Below, piece after piece: positions 18,986 through 27,339 of a stretch of DNA of 35,535 bases. The notes beneath the pieces are model-generated. The model was not told where the DNA came from, searched no databases, and saw only the letters and a program-made list of their open reading frames with translations. Source of the DNA: CAIOZW01 sp049317725 (GTDB lineage Bacteria; Acidobacteriota; Blastocatellia; RBC074); assembly GCA_049317725.1 (NCBI GenBank), contig JBMOHS010000018.1:1-35535 (forward strand), given 5' to 3'. The position numbers and the translations under genes are program-made. Position 1 is the first letter of the stretch; every line of letters starts with the position of its first letter.

Positions 18986-19735
18986 ATGAATCTGACACTG
19001 CGTGTCTGGCGTCAGAAGAATACCGCCACCCCAGGCCAGTTCGTCACCTACCAGGCGAGTGAGATCAGCCCGGATATGTCTTTCCTGGAGATGCTCGACG
19101 TTGTCAATGACGTGCTGATCAAGCAGGGAGAGGAGCAGATCGCCTTCGACCACGATTGCCGGGAGGGGATCTGCGGAATGTGCTCTCTGGTCATCAACGG
19201 GACCCCGCACGGTCCGCTGCAGACGACCACCTGCCAGCTTCACATGCGATCGTTCCGTGACGGAGAGACGATCACCATTGAGCCGTGGCGGGCCTCGGCG
19301 TTCCCTGTCTTGCGGGACTTGGTCGTCGACCGGAGCGCTTTTGACCGGATCATTCAGGCTGGGGGCTACATCTCTGTCTCGACGGGTGGAGCCCCTGACG
19401 GAAATGCCATCCCGATTCCAAAAGCCGACGCCGACAAGGCCTTCGACGCGGCGACCTGTATTGGCTGTGGAGCTTGCGTGGCGGCTTGTAAGAACAGCTC
19501 GGCGATGCTCTTCGTCTCTGCCAAAGTCTCCCATCTCAGCCTGCTGCCACAGGGCAAGGTCGAGGAGAAGCGACGCGTGCTCGATATGGTCGCCCGGATG
19601 GACGAGGAGGGCTTTGGCAACTGCACCAATACGGGATCGTGCGAGGCGGCCTGTCCGAAAGGGATCTCTCTTGACAACATTGCCCGGCTCAACCGGCTCT
19701 ACCTCAAGTCCTTGGTGACGAGCAAAGTCAATTGA
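18986..19735 (+). CDS. sdhB: Succinate dehydrogenase iron-sulphur subunit
   Basis: This electron-transfer subunit of complex II has 249 residues. The N-terminal ferredoxin domain binds [2Fe-2S] through C58, C63, C66 and C83 (motif DCREGICGMC). The C-terminal domain has CIGCGACVAAC (158-168), C213, C219 and C223, which supply the [4Fe-4S] and [3Fe-4S] clusters. ATG 18986 is chosen because GGAGGGAAG lies five bases before it; GTG 18968 in the same frame would place that site inside the gene. The gene closes the sdhCAB operon. Only three bases separate its stop from that of the convergent amidohydrolase, so no terminator fits between them. Confidence 0.95.
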   Translation: MNLTLRVWRQKNTATPGQFVTYQASEISPDMSFLEMLDVVNDVLIKQGEEQIAFDHDCREGICGMCSLVINGTPHGPLQTTTCQLHMRSFRDGETITIEPWRASAFPVLRDLVVDRSAFDRIIQAGGYISVSTGGAPDGNAIPIPKADADKAFDAATCIGCGACVAACKNSSAMLFVSAKVSHLSLLPQGKVEEKRRVLDMVARMDEEGFGNCTNTGSCEAACPKGISLDNIARLNRLYLKSLVTSKVN

Positions 19736-19738
19736 TGG

Positions 19739-21289
19739 TCAACGGCGCGAGGTGGTGTGGCGATGGACAGTTCCGGGGCGTTCTCCGGTCACCTGTCCAT
19801 CGCGCACTACGGCTCGGCCATTGATGAAGACGTGAAGAATCCCAACAGGATCGAGTGTCGGTTCGAGCATTGTCGATCGATCGAGGACCTTCTCCGCATC
19901 AAAGATCACCACGTCGGCCTTCATTCCCTTCCGTAAACTCCCCCGATCTTGCAATGAAAGCCGCGCTGCCGGCAACTCTGTCATCTTGTGGATGGCCGTT
20001 TCAAGCGACATCCATCTCCCTTCCCGGACATAGCGACCAAGAACGCGGGGAAAGGTTCCGGCTCCACGGGGATGTCGCATCCCGATTCCTCCATCGCTGG
20101 AGACCATGACCCAAGGCTGAGTCATGAAAGTTCGGATATCCGCCTCGGTCATCGAGCGGCAGACGACACCCGCACCACCATCGCGAACGATCGCGATGTA
20201 GGCCTCGACAGCGTCTGTTCCCCGCAGTCTTCCAACCGCCTCCAGGGTCTTGCCCTCGTAGTCGGGGTGGGCACGGCAGCTGGTGATGAGGACATTGCCA
20301 GGCCCACCGACATCATCGAGGCCACGGCGAACCGCGACGGGATCATCGTGGCGCCGTGACGGAACCAGCACGGTGATCGTCGAACCCCAGGCGTCATAGG
20401 GGTAACAGTCAGCGGTGACATCCAATCCGTCGCGACGGGCCTCCTCGATCAGGGCAGCGGCCTCGCCCGCCTTTCCCCAGACGCCCACCGTACCGAGCTT
20501 GATATGGGAGATCTGGACGGGCAGAGCGGCCTCGCGCCCAATGCGTATGGCTTCGCGAAAAGCGTCCAAGACGGCATCGGCCTCATCCCGGACGTGGCTC
20601 ATATAGATTCCCCGGAATCGAGCCGAGATGCGGGAAAGGGTGATCACCTCTTCGGTCGTCGCGGGGTTGCCCGTGTCATACTCCAGCCCGGAGGAGAGCC
20701 CGACGGCTCCCTCCCGCATGGCCTGCTCGACCAGTTCCGCCATGCGTGTGATCTCTTGCGGGGTCGCGGGGCGGCGGAAATCATCCCCCATCACTTCCCT
20801 TCTGACGGTGGCATGGCCAACAAATGCCAGGAGGTTGGGAGCGAGCCGCTTCTCTTGCGCCCAGGAGAGGTACTGGGCCACCGGCCAGGGAGAATTGCCA
20901 TCGGGGCCAACGGCGAGTGTGGTGATCCCTTGCAGGATCTGAGAGCGGGCAGTGGGGTCCTCGGCCAGTCCTCGCTCGGAGTGGTTGTGAACATCGATGA
21001 AGCCGGGGGCGACGACAAGGCCCTTCGCCTCGAGGATCGTCTCCCCTGGGCGCGGCCGCAGGCGCGTCGCTACCTCGACAATCTGATCCCCCACGATCCG
21101 CAAATCAGCGACACGGCCCGGCTCCCCAGAACCATCGACGAGCAGCCCACCACGAATCAATAATCGTGTGGACGGGGGGGCAGATTGCGCCTGTCCTCGC
21201 GCTTCCTGCTCCGCCAGTAACATCAAGAGCGAAACCAGCAGGAGCCCTCCGGTCCAAACGCTGCGGGTATCGAAGCCTCTTCTCCACAT
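19739..21289 (-). CDS. Secreted D-aminoacylase-like amidohydrolase
   Basis: This protein of 516 residues has a signal sequence (LLLVSLLMLLAEQEARGQA near 16-34). It belongs to the N-acyl-D-amino-acid deacylase branch of the amidohydrolase superfamily. LLIRGGLLVDGSGEPGR (43-59) is the usual strand-rich start. GFIDVHNHSE (96-105) has the HxH metal ligands H101 and H103. SHVRDEADAVLDAFREAI is the characteristic mid-protein segment, and DGGIGMRHPRG and SLRKGMKADVVIFDA close the barrel and second domain. It probably cleaves N-acyl or peptide-like bonds outside the cytoplasm; the substrate is unproven. It is divergent from the export operon that starts at 21561, with 271 bases between. Confidence 0.92.
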   Translation of the reverse strand: MWRRGFDTRSVWTGGLLLVSLLMLLAEQEARGQAQSAPPSTRLLIRGGLLVDGSGEPGRVADLRIVGDQIVEVATRLRPRPGETILEAKGLVVAPGFIDVHNHSERGLAEDPTARSQILQGITTLAVGPDGNSPWPVAQYLSWAQEKRLAPNLLAFVGHATVRREVMGDDFRRPATPQEITRMAELVEQAMREGAVGLSSGLEYDTGNPATTEEVITLSRISARFRGIYMSHVRDEADAVLDAFREAIRIGREAALPVQISHIKLGTVGVWGKAGEAAALIEEARRDGLDVTADCYPYDAWGSTITVLVPSRRHDDPVAVRRGLDDVGGPGNVLITSCRAHPDYEGKTLEAVGRLRGTDAVEAYIAIVRDGGAGVVCRSMTEADIRTFMTQPWVMVSSDGGIGMRHPRGAGTFPRVLGRYVREGRWMSLETAIHKMTELPAARLSLQDRGSLRKGMKADVVIFDAEKVLDRSTMLEPTLDPVGILHVFINGRAVVRDGQVTGERPGTVHRHTTSRR

Positions 21290-21560
21290 GACGCCTCCTC
21301 TCGGCCCACCACTCCATCATACGTCCATTCCTCCCCGAGAGCGCCTGAAGACAGTCACGGCAGAGTGCAAAGATGATAGTCACAGTGGGGCAGAAGGTCC
21401 AGTCCCGAGCCGCCCTGAATGGGAAGGGGAATCCGACCTTGATTGCCATCGGCGTGCGTGCTATTCCACCAAAGAATGGAATTTCAACTTTCGTCGGAGC
21501 GGAAGAGTGCCTGCGGTCATTTCGCAGGACAAGCAGGAAGGACCCGGAGAAGGAACCCAC

Positions 21561-22751
21561 ATGATGACGAGACCGTTGGGGAGGTGCTGGTATCACGATT
21601 GCGTAAAGATTGGTGGCTTGATCGTCTGGCTAGGCCTCCCATTCTTGACGGCTTGTCGGCCAGGTGAGAACACGGCAGTGCGGCTGCATCTGTCGGGAAC
21701 GGTCGAGGCGCAAGAGATCCGGATCGGGTCGAAAGCGGGAGGGCGGGTCGCGCAAGTCCTGGCCAGAGAGGGAGACTGGGTCGAGACCGGGGCGCCAATC
21801 GTTCGCTTCGAGACGGACGAACTGACTACCCTCCTCGAACAGGCGGAAGCTCGGGTCGAGCAGCACCGGATCCGCTGGGAACGACTGACCAAGGGGGCCC
21901 GGGAGGAGGAGATCGCCATCGCACGCGCCTCCAGCGAGACGGCCAAAGCGGGGTACGAGGCGCTGCAAACGTGGCCACGATCAGAAGAGGTCGGCCAGGC
22001 GGAAGCGGCCCTCTCGGCGAGCGAGGCTGAGTTGGCCAGTGCGAGGGCAACTTTCACGCGGCTCGAACGGCTCCACCGGAGTGGGGATGTATCGCAACAG
22101 GAGTTCGATGCCGGCCGTTTCCGGGTCGATCAGGCGACGGCCCGCCGACGCCTTGAGGAGAGCCGCCTGATGCTCCTTCGCAACGGGGCGCGGCCAGAGG
22201 AGCTGCGCGCGGCAGCCGAGCGGTATCAACAGGCGCGGGAGGCCGAACGGCTCGTGCGCAGCGGGCCCCGGTCGGAGGAGATCCGCGAGGCACGCGCTCA
22301 ATTGACGGAAGCGGAAGCGCGCGCCGCACAGATTCGCGTCCAACTCGAGGAGGGACAGGTCACCGCACCCGTTCGAGCCCGCGTCGAAGTCCTCCCGGTT
22401 CGGCCCGGTGACCTTCTCCAACCCGGCCAAGTCGTTGCCCGCCTGCTTGAACCGGACCAGACCTGGGTTCGCGTCTACGTCCCGGAACCGAGTCTCGGAC
22501 TGGTCAGGGTCGGCCAATCCGTCGTGATCCTTGTGGACAGCCTCGAAGGGCGCCGATTTCCCGGCCAGATCGAGCAGATCAACAGCCAAGGGGAGTTCAC
22601 TCCCCGCAATATCCAGAGTCGCGACGAACGCAACCACCAAGTCTTTGGCGTCAAAGTTCGTCTTCTCCAGGTGGACGGCACGCTCAAAGCCGGGATGGCC
22701 GCCGAAGTCGAGATCCCGCTCCAACCAACCCCGGGGGGAGGTAGACAGTGA
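21561..22751 (+). CDS. YbhG-like lipoprotein adaptor (HlyD family)
   Basis: This membrane fusion protein has 396 residues. It carries a lipoprotein signal: a hydrophobic stretch, then the lipobox LTAC with the lipidated cysteine at C32. A lipoyl half with the motif SKAGGRVAQVLAREGDWVET is followed by long charged helices forming a coiled coil (about 90-260). These contain repeated phrases such as GAREEEIAIARA, GARPEELRAAAE and GPRSEEIREARA, typical of YbhG. The second lipoyl half and barrel follow. ATG 21561 has GGAGAAGGA seven bases upstream; the open frame further upstream lacks a site. Its stop overlaps the start of the ATPase gene by four bases, so the two are coupled. Confidence 0.93.
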   Translation: MMTRPLGRCWYHDCVKIGGLIVWLGLPFLTACRPGENTAVRLHLSGTVEAQEIRIGSKAGGRVAQVLAREGDWVETGAPIVRFETDELTTLLEQAEARVEQHRIRWERLTKGAREEEIAIARASSETAKAGYEALQTWPRSEEVGQAEAALSASEAELASARATFTRLERLHRSGDVSQQEFDAGRFRVDQATARRRLEESRLMLLRNGARPEELRAAAERYQQAREAERLVRSGPRSEEIREARAQLTEAEARAAQIRVQLEEGQVTAPVRARVEVLPVRPGDLLQPGQVVARLLEPDQTWVRVYVPEPSLGLVRVGQSVVILVDSLEGRRFPGQIEQINSQGEFTPRNIQSRDERNHQVFGVKVRLLQVDGTLKAGMAAEVEIPLQPTPGGGRQ

Positions 22752-23701
22752 CCGCCGCGATCACGACCCAGGACCTCACCATCCGTTTTGGCGCCTTCAC
22801 CGCAGTCGACCACGTCTCTCTGACCGTCGAGCGAGGCGAGATCTACGGCTTTCTCGGCCCGAATGGTTCGGGGAAGACCACGCTTATCAAATCCCTCTGC
22901 GGGCTGATTCGACCTGCGGCAGGATCTGCGCAAGTGCTTGGTTTTGATTGTACCCGGGAGAACGACGCGATCCGACAGCAAGTCGGCTACATGTCCCAGA
23001 ATTTCAGCCTCTACCAGGACTTGACGGTCACCGAGAATATCGACTTTTACGCGGGGATCTATGGGCTCTCGGGAAGGCGGAGGCAGCAGCGAAAAGATGC
23101 GGTCATCGAAATGACCCACCTCGGGCCCTACCTCAACCGACGGGCCGGGCGTCTCTCCGGCGGCTGGAAGCAGCGACTCGCCCTCGCTTGTGCCTTCATC
23201 CACCAACCCCAGCTCCTCTTTCTCGATGAACCGACTGCCGGCATTGACCCGGTTGCCCGCCGCGACCTCTGGGATCTCCTCTTTCGTCTCTCTGGCGAGG
23301 GAGTTACCTTCTTTGTGACGACTCACTATATGGACGAGGCGGAACGATGCGGACGGGTAGGCTACATCTACCTCTCCCGGTTGATCGCCAACGGAACGCC
23401 CGACGAGTTGAAGCGCTTGCCTGAGGTCAGCCCCCCCGGAACCAGCCGCTTGGAGATCGAGACGACCGCGACCGCCCAGGCTCTCGGCTGGATCAAACGC
23501 CAATCCTACACCCGCGCGGCGACCATCTTCGGTCAATCGATCCATCTGCTGTTGGAGTCTGCTGCCGGACAGGATCGAGTCGAAACGGATCTGCACGCCG
23601 CCGGATTCACAACTGCCCGGGTGCGCTCCATCCACCCAACTCTCGAGGATGTCTTTGTGACGCTGACAGAGGCACGCAAGAAGGAGAGCGATGAGGAGTG
23701 A
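22748..23701 (+). CDS. ABC transporter ATP-binding protein (YbhF-like, single domain)
   Basis: This cytoplasmic ATPase of 317 residues drives the adjacent ABC-2 permease. The visible motifs are Walker A GPNGSGKTT (37-45), Q-loop MSQ (82-84), signature LSGGWKQRL (136-144), Walker B LLFLDEPTAG (156-165) and the H-loop histidine H193 in VTTHYMDEAERC. A C-terminal extension of about 90 residues follows. E. coli YbhF has two such domains, this protein only one. GTG 22748 overlaps the adaptor stop as GTGA. Its end overlaps the permease start by 11 bases. Confidence 0.95.
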   Translation: MTAAITTQDLTIRFGAFTAVDHVSLTVERGEIYGFLGPNGSGKTTLIKSLCGLIRPAAGSAQVLGFDCTRENDAIRQQVGYMSQNFSLYQDLTVTENIDFYAGIYGLSGRRRQQRKDAVIEMTHLGPYLNRRAGRLSGGWKQRLALACAFIHQPQLLFLDEPTAGIDPVARRDLWDLLFRLSGEGVTFFVTTHYMDEAERCGRVGYIYLSRLIANGTPDELKRLPEVSPPGTSRLEIETTATAQALGWIKRQSYTRAATIFGQSIHLLLESAAGQDRVETDLHAAGFTTARVRSIHPTLEDVFVTLTEARKKESDEE

Positions 23702-24869
23702 TCGGTTGCCACCCGACGGACAAAAGATGCCGGATCATCAACGACGAAACCCCTTCCGGGGTGCGCTCCCTGTGCTCCGGAAAGAGGCGATTCATATTCG
23801 CCGGGACCCGATGGCCCTCTTCGTGACCGTCCTCATCCCCCTTCTCCAGATGTTCATGATCGGTTTCGCCATCGACACCAACGTCCGGAATATGCGGACC
23901 GTCGTGCTCGATGGAGCCCGAACTCAGGAGAGTCGGCGACTTCTCGATCGTTTTGTCAACTCGAACGACTTCGAGATCGTCCTCACCGTCGAGACGGAAG
24001 TGGCGCTCAACCAAGCGATCGTCGACGGAACCGCCCGCGTCGGGCTGCACATCCCGGCGCATTACTCCCGACGGCTGCTGGCGGGCGATTCGGCCAGCTT
24101 TCTCGTCCTCGTCGATGGCTCTGAATCCTCGGTCGCCAATCAGGCGCTCAATGTCGCCAACGCCATCGCCCTCCGGGAATCGATCGAACGCGCCCGCCCG
24201 GTCACCGCGCAGCGCCAATCCCTCCCGGTCGAGGCTCGCCCCAAGATCCTCTTCAACCCTGACTCGCGTTCTGCCAACTTCCTCATCCCAGGGATGCTTG
24301 CTGTCCTCATCCAGATCATGACGGTCATGCTGACGGCACTCGCCATCGTTCGCGAACGGGAGCGTGGCACCCTCGAGCAACTCTACATGACGCCAGTCCA
24401 TCCAATCGGCTTGATGATTGGGAAGATTGCGCCGTACGCCTTCGTGGCCTATGTCGAGCTGGCGATCATGCTCACCTTCATGCGTTGGGTCTTTCAGATT
24501 CCGATTCGTGGAAGCCTGCTCTTGCTGCTGTTGCTGGTCATTCCATTTCTGCTGGCGATGCTCGGCTTGGGGCTGCTGATCTCGACCCGCGCTCAGTCCC
24601 AACAGGAGGCCATCCAGGCGGCCTTTGGGACGATGCTCCCTTCGATCTTCCTCTCCGGCTACATCTTTCCGATCGAAACCATGCCCGTCTTCTTCCAGTG
24701 GGTCAGCCGCTTCATCCCGACGACCTACCTGATCGCCATCTTTCGCGGCATCATCCTTCGTGGCGCGGACTTCTCCGTGCTCTGGCGACCAACCCTCATC
24801 CTGACAATGATGGCTGTCTTTTTCATCGTGGTCAGCGCGCGCCGCTTCCGCGGCCAAGGCAGAGCTTGA
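23691..24869 (+). CDS. ABC-2 type permease (YbhS/YbhR-like)
   Basis: This inner-membrane permease has 392 residues. An N-terminal helix (LFVTVLIPLLQMFMIGFAID, about 43-62) is followed by an extracytoplasmic domain (about 63-200). A bundle of C-terminal helices runs from about 200 to 380, with IVRERERGTLEQLYMTPV and LSGYIFPIETMPVFFQWVSR, both typical of the ABC2_membrane_3 family. E. coli has two permeases (YbhS and YbhR), while only one is encoded here, so it probably homodimerises. The substrate is unknown; this class handles drugs, dyes or ions. It completes the adaptor-ATPase-permease operon. Its stop is three bases from the stop of the convergent M28 peptidase. Confidence 0.93.
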   Translation: MRSDRLPPDGQKMPDHQRRNPFRGALPVLRKEAIHIRRDPMALFVTVLIPLLQMFMIGFAIDTNVRNMRTVVLDGARTQESRRLLDRFVNSNDFEIVLTVETEVALNQAIVDGTARVGLHIPAHYSRRLLAGDSASFLVLVDGSESSVANQALNVANAIALRESIERARPVTAQRQSLPVEARPKILFNPDSRSANFLIPGMLAVLIQIMTVMLTALAIVRERERGTLEQLYMTPVHPIGLMIGKIAPYAFVAYVELAIMLTFMRWVFQIPIRGSLLLLLLLVIPFLLAMLGLGLLISTRAQSQQEAIQAAFGTMLPSIFLSGYIFPIETMPVFFQWVSRFIPTTYLIAIFRGIILRGADFSVLWRPTLILTMMAVFFIVVSARRFRGQGRA

Positions 24870-24872
24870 GGA

Positions 24873-26549
24873 CTACTGCCCGGCAAGCTGTGCCGGGAGT
24901 TGCTTGTCGACCCGGGGGCGAGCCGACTGATTCGCCAGGGTCCACATCTTGGCAAAGATCGTCCGAGTCACCTTCTCCATCTTCTCGTAGTCGATCTTAT
25001 CGGCATGGTCGGAGACTTGGTGATAGTCTTCGTGGACGCCGTCGAAGTAGAAGATCACGGGAATTCCCTTCCTGGCATAGTTGTAGTGGTCACTGCGGAA
25101 GAAGAGACGTTCGGGATCACCCGGGTCATCGTACTTGTAGTTGAAGCGAAGATTGAGGTAGGACTGGTTGACTTTCTCGCTGAGAAGCCCGAGGTCGGTA
25201 CTCATCATCTTCGAGCCGATCACATAGATCTCATTCGGCCCGGTGAGGTTGGCGTTGCGGGGATTAGCGTCACCCGGCAATTTACTGCGCCCGATCATGT
25301 CGATGTTGAGCTGGACAATAATCTTATCGAGGGGGACAACGGGGTGATCGGTGATCCATTCCGACCCCCAGAGCCCTTTCTCCTCGCCCGTATGCCAAAC
25401 AAGGAGAATAGACCGTTTGGGTCTGGGGCCCTTCGCCAGCGCTTCCGCCATGGCCAAGACAGCGACGGTACCCGACCCATCATCATCAGCGCCATTGTAG
25501 ATCCTGTCCCCCGTCGTGGTCTGCGAGGCAATGCCGACGTGATCGTAATGAGCCCCGACGGCGACATACTCTTGTCGCAGAAGCGGATCACTCCCCTCCA
25601 GGATAGCGACGACATTCTGCGTCGGCTGAGTGATCGTTTCAACCGCCACTTCAAAGCGAAATTGTTTCGCCGCGGTAAGGGGGAAGGCGGGGGAGATCAC
25701 CCCCTCGCCAGCCATCTGCTGGCGGAGCGCCTCGAATTGGATCGACTCCCCTTCGAGTACGGTTCGCGCCACCTTCTCGGACAGAACAATCGTCGGGACA
25801 CCCGGATTCCGGCTCGCTCCCAGTGGCGGAGTTGGACGCGAAGCAGTGAGTGATTGTTGATGGCGCATTGTCCAAGTATTGAGGGCCATCGAGCCAGGGA
25901 GAACGACGACTCCTCGCGCTCCATTCCGTTGCGCGTAGGTCTCTGGCAGATCGTAGTCCTCTCCCAGTTTCCCCCGCAGGTCACGGCGGCTCACCCCCTT
26001 CGGCAGACCATCCGCGACCAAGAGAATCCGATCCCGGACGTCGACTCCGGCATAGGGGTCGATCCCCTTCGACTTGATCTTCACTCCATGACCGACAAAG
26101 ACGAGTGGCCCCTCAGCCTTTCCGGCGATCGGTCGTGCGAGATAGTCAGTCCCCAACACCAGCTCGGCACCATTCCAGGTCAGACGGGTCCGCTCGGGCT
26201 CCAATCGACGACTCTGGAGTGGGATTCGTTGGAAGAAGGTGCCCTCATCGCCCCCTCCTCGAAACCCCCAGCGCGAGAGCTGGAGTGCCAGAAACTTGGC
26301 GGTCAGATCCAGTCCCTTCGATGGGGTATCCCGCCCTTCCATCTCGTCCGAAGCGACAAAGAAGAGGTAGTCCCGCAGTTGTGCCGCGGTAATCCCGGCG
26401 ACATTGCCAATATCGGGAGTGGCTTTCGCGGTGGCGGTCCGCCGGGACTGCTGCGCAGCGATAGGCCCAGCCCCCCCCTGCCATACCACCAGGAAAACCA
26501 GTCCAGCTAGTGCAAAGAGATATTTGTGTTCTGATCGGCGTGCTTGCAT
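24873..26549 (-). CDS. Secreted M28 family aminopeptidase with PA domain
   Basis: This exported zinc peptidase has 558 residues with a signal sequence (LFALAGLVFLVVWQGGAGPIA, about 11-31). A protease-associated insert domain lies at about 140-280. The co-catalytic two-zinc centre reads H334 and D336 (AHYDHVG), bridging D355 (NGADDDGSG), E389 and E390 (HTGEE), D417 (NIDMIGR) and H510 (YHQVSDHADK). All expected residues are present, so it should be active, removing N-terminal amino acids from peptides outside the cytoplasm. It lies downstream of the translation operon on the same strand, separated by an inverted repeat array, and is probably transcribed separately. Confidence 0.94.
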   Translation of the reverse strand: MQARRSEHKYLFALAGLVFLVVWQGGAGPIAAQQSRRTATAKATPDIGNVAGITAAQLRDYLFFVASDEMEGRDTPSKGLDLTAKFLALQLSRWGFRGGGDEGTFFQRIPLQSRRLEPERTRLTWNGAELVLGTDYLARPIAGKAEGPLVFVGHGVKIKSKGIDPYAGVDVRDRILLVADGLPKGVSRRDLRGKLGEDYDLPETYAQRNGARGVVVLPGSMALNTWTMRHQQSLTASRPTPPLGASRNPGVPTIVLSEKVARTVLEGESIQFEALRQQMAGEGVISPAFPLTAAKQFRFEVAVETITQPTQNVVAILEGSDPLLRQEYVAVGAHYDHVGIASQTTTGDRIYNGADDDGSGTVAVLAMAEALAKGPRPKRSILLVWHTGEEKGLWGSEWITDHPVVPLDKIIVQLNIDMIGRSKLPGDANPRNANLTGPNEIYVIGSKMMSTDLGLLSEKVNQSYLNLRFNYKYDDPGDPERLFFRSDHYNYARKGIPVIFYFDGVHEDYHQVSDHADKIDYEKMEKVTRTIFAKMWTLANQSARPRVDKQLPAQLAGQ

Positions 26550-26575
26550 GCGAGTGTTTTCCTTGTAGGGTTGGT

Positions 26576-26682
26576 AGGATTACCAGGACGAACAGGACGG
26601 ATCGGACCTATAGGACTGATAAGATCGATTTTTATGATCACTTCTGGGATCTCTTTCTGATCCTCTTCATCCTGTTCGTCCT
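26576..26682. repeat. Inverted array of 9-bp-period GGAY repeats, possible terminator
   Basis: On + the pentamer nGGAY starts at 26576, 26585, 26594, 26603 and 26612, an exact 9-base period. The complementary pentamers (nTCCT) start at 26660, 26669 and 26678, also with a 9-base period but in the opposite orientation. The outer arms AGGACGAACAGGA (26585-26597) and TCCTGTTCGTCCT (26670-26682) are perfect complements, so transcripts from either strand can form a long imperfect hairpin. The right arm overlaps the zapA stop codon (26681-26683). It could serve as a terminator or a mobile REP-like element. Confidence 0.72.
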
Positions 26683-26986
26683 ATCCAATAATCTCGTCTA
26701 AAATTCGCTCACAATTCGATTGAGAAAGAGACAACTGCGCCAGTATCTCTCGATGCCGGGCCTCGGCCCGGTCAAGCTGATCAGCCAAGTGAAGCGCCGC
26801 CAAAATCGCGACTTTGAGCGTATCGGCCGTCATCCCCTCCTTGGCAATCTCCTGCATGCGCGCATCAACGAGAGCAGCGAGTGCCTCGGTCCGCTCGGCG
26901 CTACCTTCATCCCGTCCGTCTTGTGCGCGAATCGAGTAGGTCTGGTTGAAGATCCGGACAGTGACGATCTGACGGGAATTGTCCAC
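26681..26986 (-). CDS. zapA: Cell division protein ZapA
   Basis: This small cytoplasmic protein of 101 residues stabilises FtsZ filaments at the division ring. The sequence after the start has the motifs VTVRIFNQTYSIRAQ and ALAALVDARMQEIAKEG, followed by a C-terminal helix suited to coiled-coil dimer formation. This is the usual ZapA layout. GTG 26986 lies seven bases after AAAGGGG; the frame is open upstream but unlike protein. A zapA gene close behind pheT is a common arrangement. It follows the coiled-coil gene by 40 bases and ends in the inverted repeat array. Confidence 0.92.
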   Translation of the reverse strand: MDNSRQIVTVRIFNQTYSIRAQDGRDEGSAERTEALAALVDARMQEIAKEGMTADTLKVAILAALHLADQLDRAEARHREILAQLSLSQSNCERILDEIIG

Positions 26987-27026
26987 GTGGCAGCCCCTTT
27001 CTTGACGAATTGACCCAACGTCGAGG

Positions 27027-27326
27027 CTACTTGCCAACCGACTCGGCCTCCAGTTCAAGCGTAGCAATGGCATCGAGAATCGCTTCGACACGATCGCGCA
27101 GTGCCCGACGCCCACTGATCAGCGTGTCGATCCGGCGCTCAAGCTGTCGCTTCTCCTCAGTGAGCGTATCGATTTGCAGATGCAGACCAGCGATCTCCTT
27201 GCGCAGCTCCACCCGCTCCTCCCGCAGTGCCTGGGTCACCTCGGCTGCCAGGGCAATCTTGCGTTCGAGTGCCTCCATCGCCTCCAGCACTGCGCGTGAT
27301 TCGCCTGATACCGTCCCGGTGGTCAT
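27027..27326 (-). CDS. Small coiled-coil protein, ZapB-like position
   Basis: This 99-residue protein is almost entirely predicted coiled coil. It has heptad-like runs of Leu and Ile with Glu, Arg and Lys, for example ALEALERKI-type and LHLQIDTLTEEKRQLERRID phrases. It has no membrane segment. ATG 27326 follows GGAGAGGAG closely; an upstream frame extension enters pheT. It lies 13 bases after pheT and 40 bases before zapA. Length, coiled coil and position suggest a ZapB-like division factor working with ZapA, but sequence identity to ZapB is not evident, so no symbol is given. Confidence 0.82.
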   Translation of the reverse strand: MTTGTVSGESRAVLEAMEALERKIALAAEVTQALREERVELRKEIAGLHLQIDTLTEEKRQLERRIDTLISGRRALRDRVEAILDAIATLELEAESVGK

Positions 27327-27339
27327 CGCCGCTCCTCTC

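Noticed and set aside
17023..18987. 654-codon open frame on - opposite sdhA
   Set aside because: It is a shadow of sdhA with no recognisable motif and no ribosome-binding site; sdhA has all catalytic residues.
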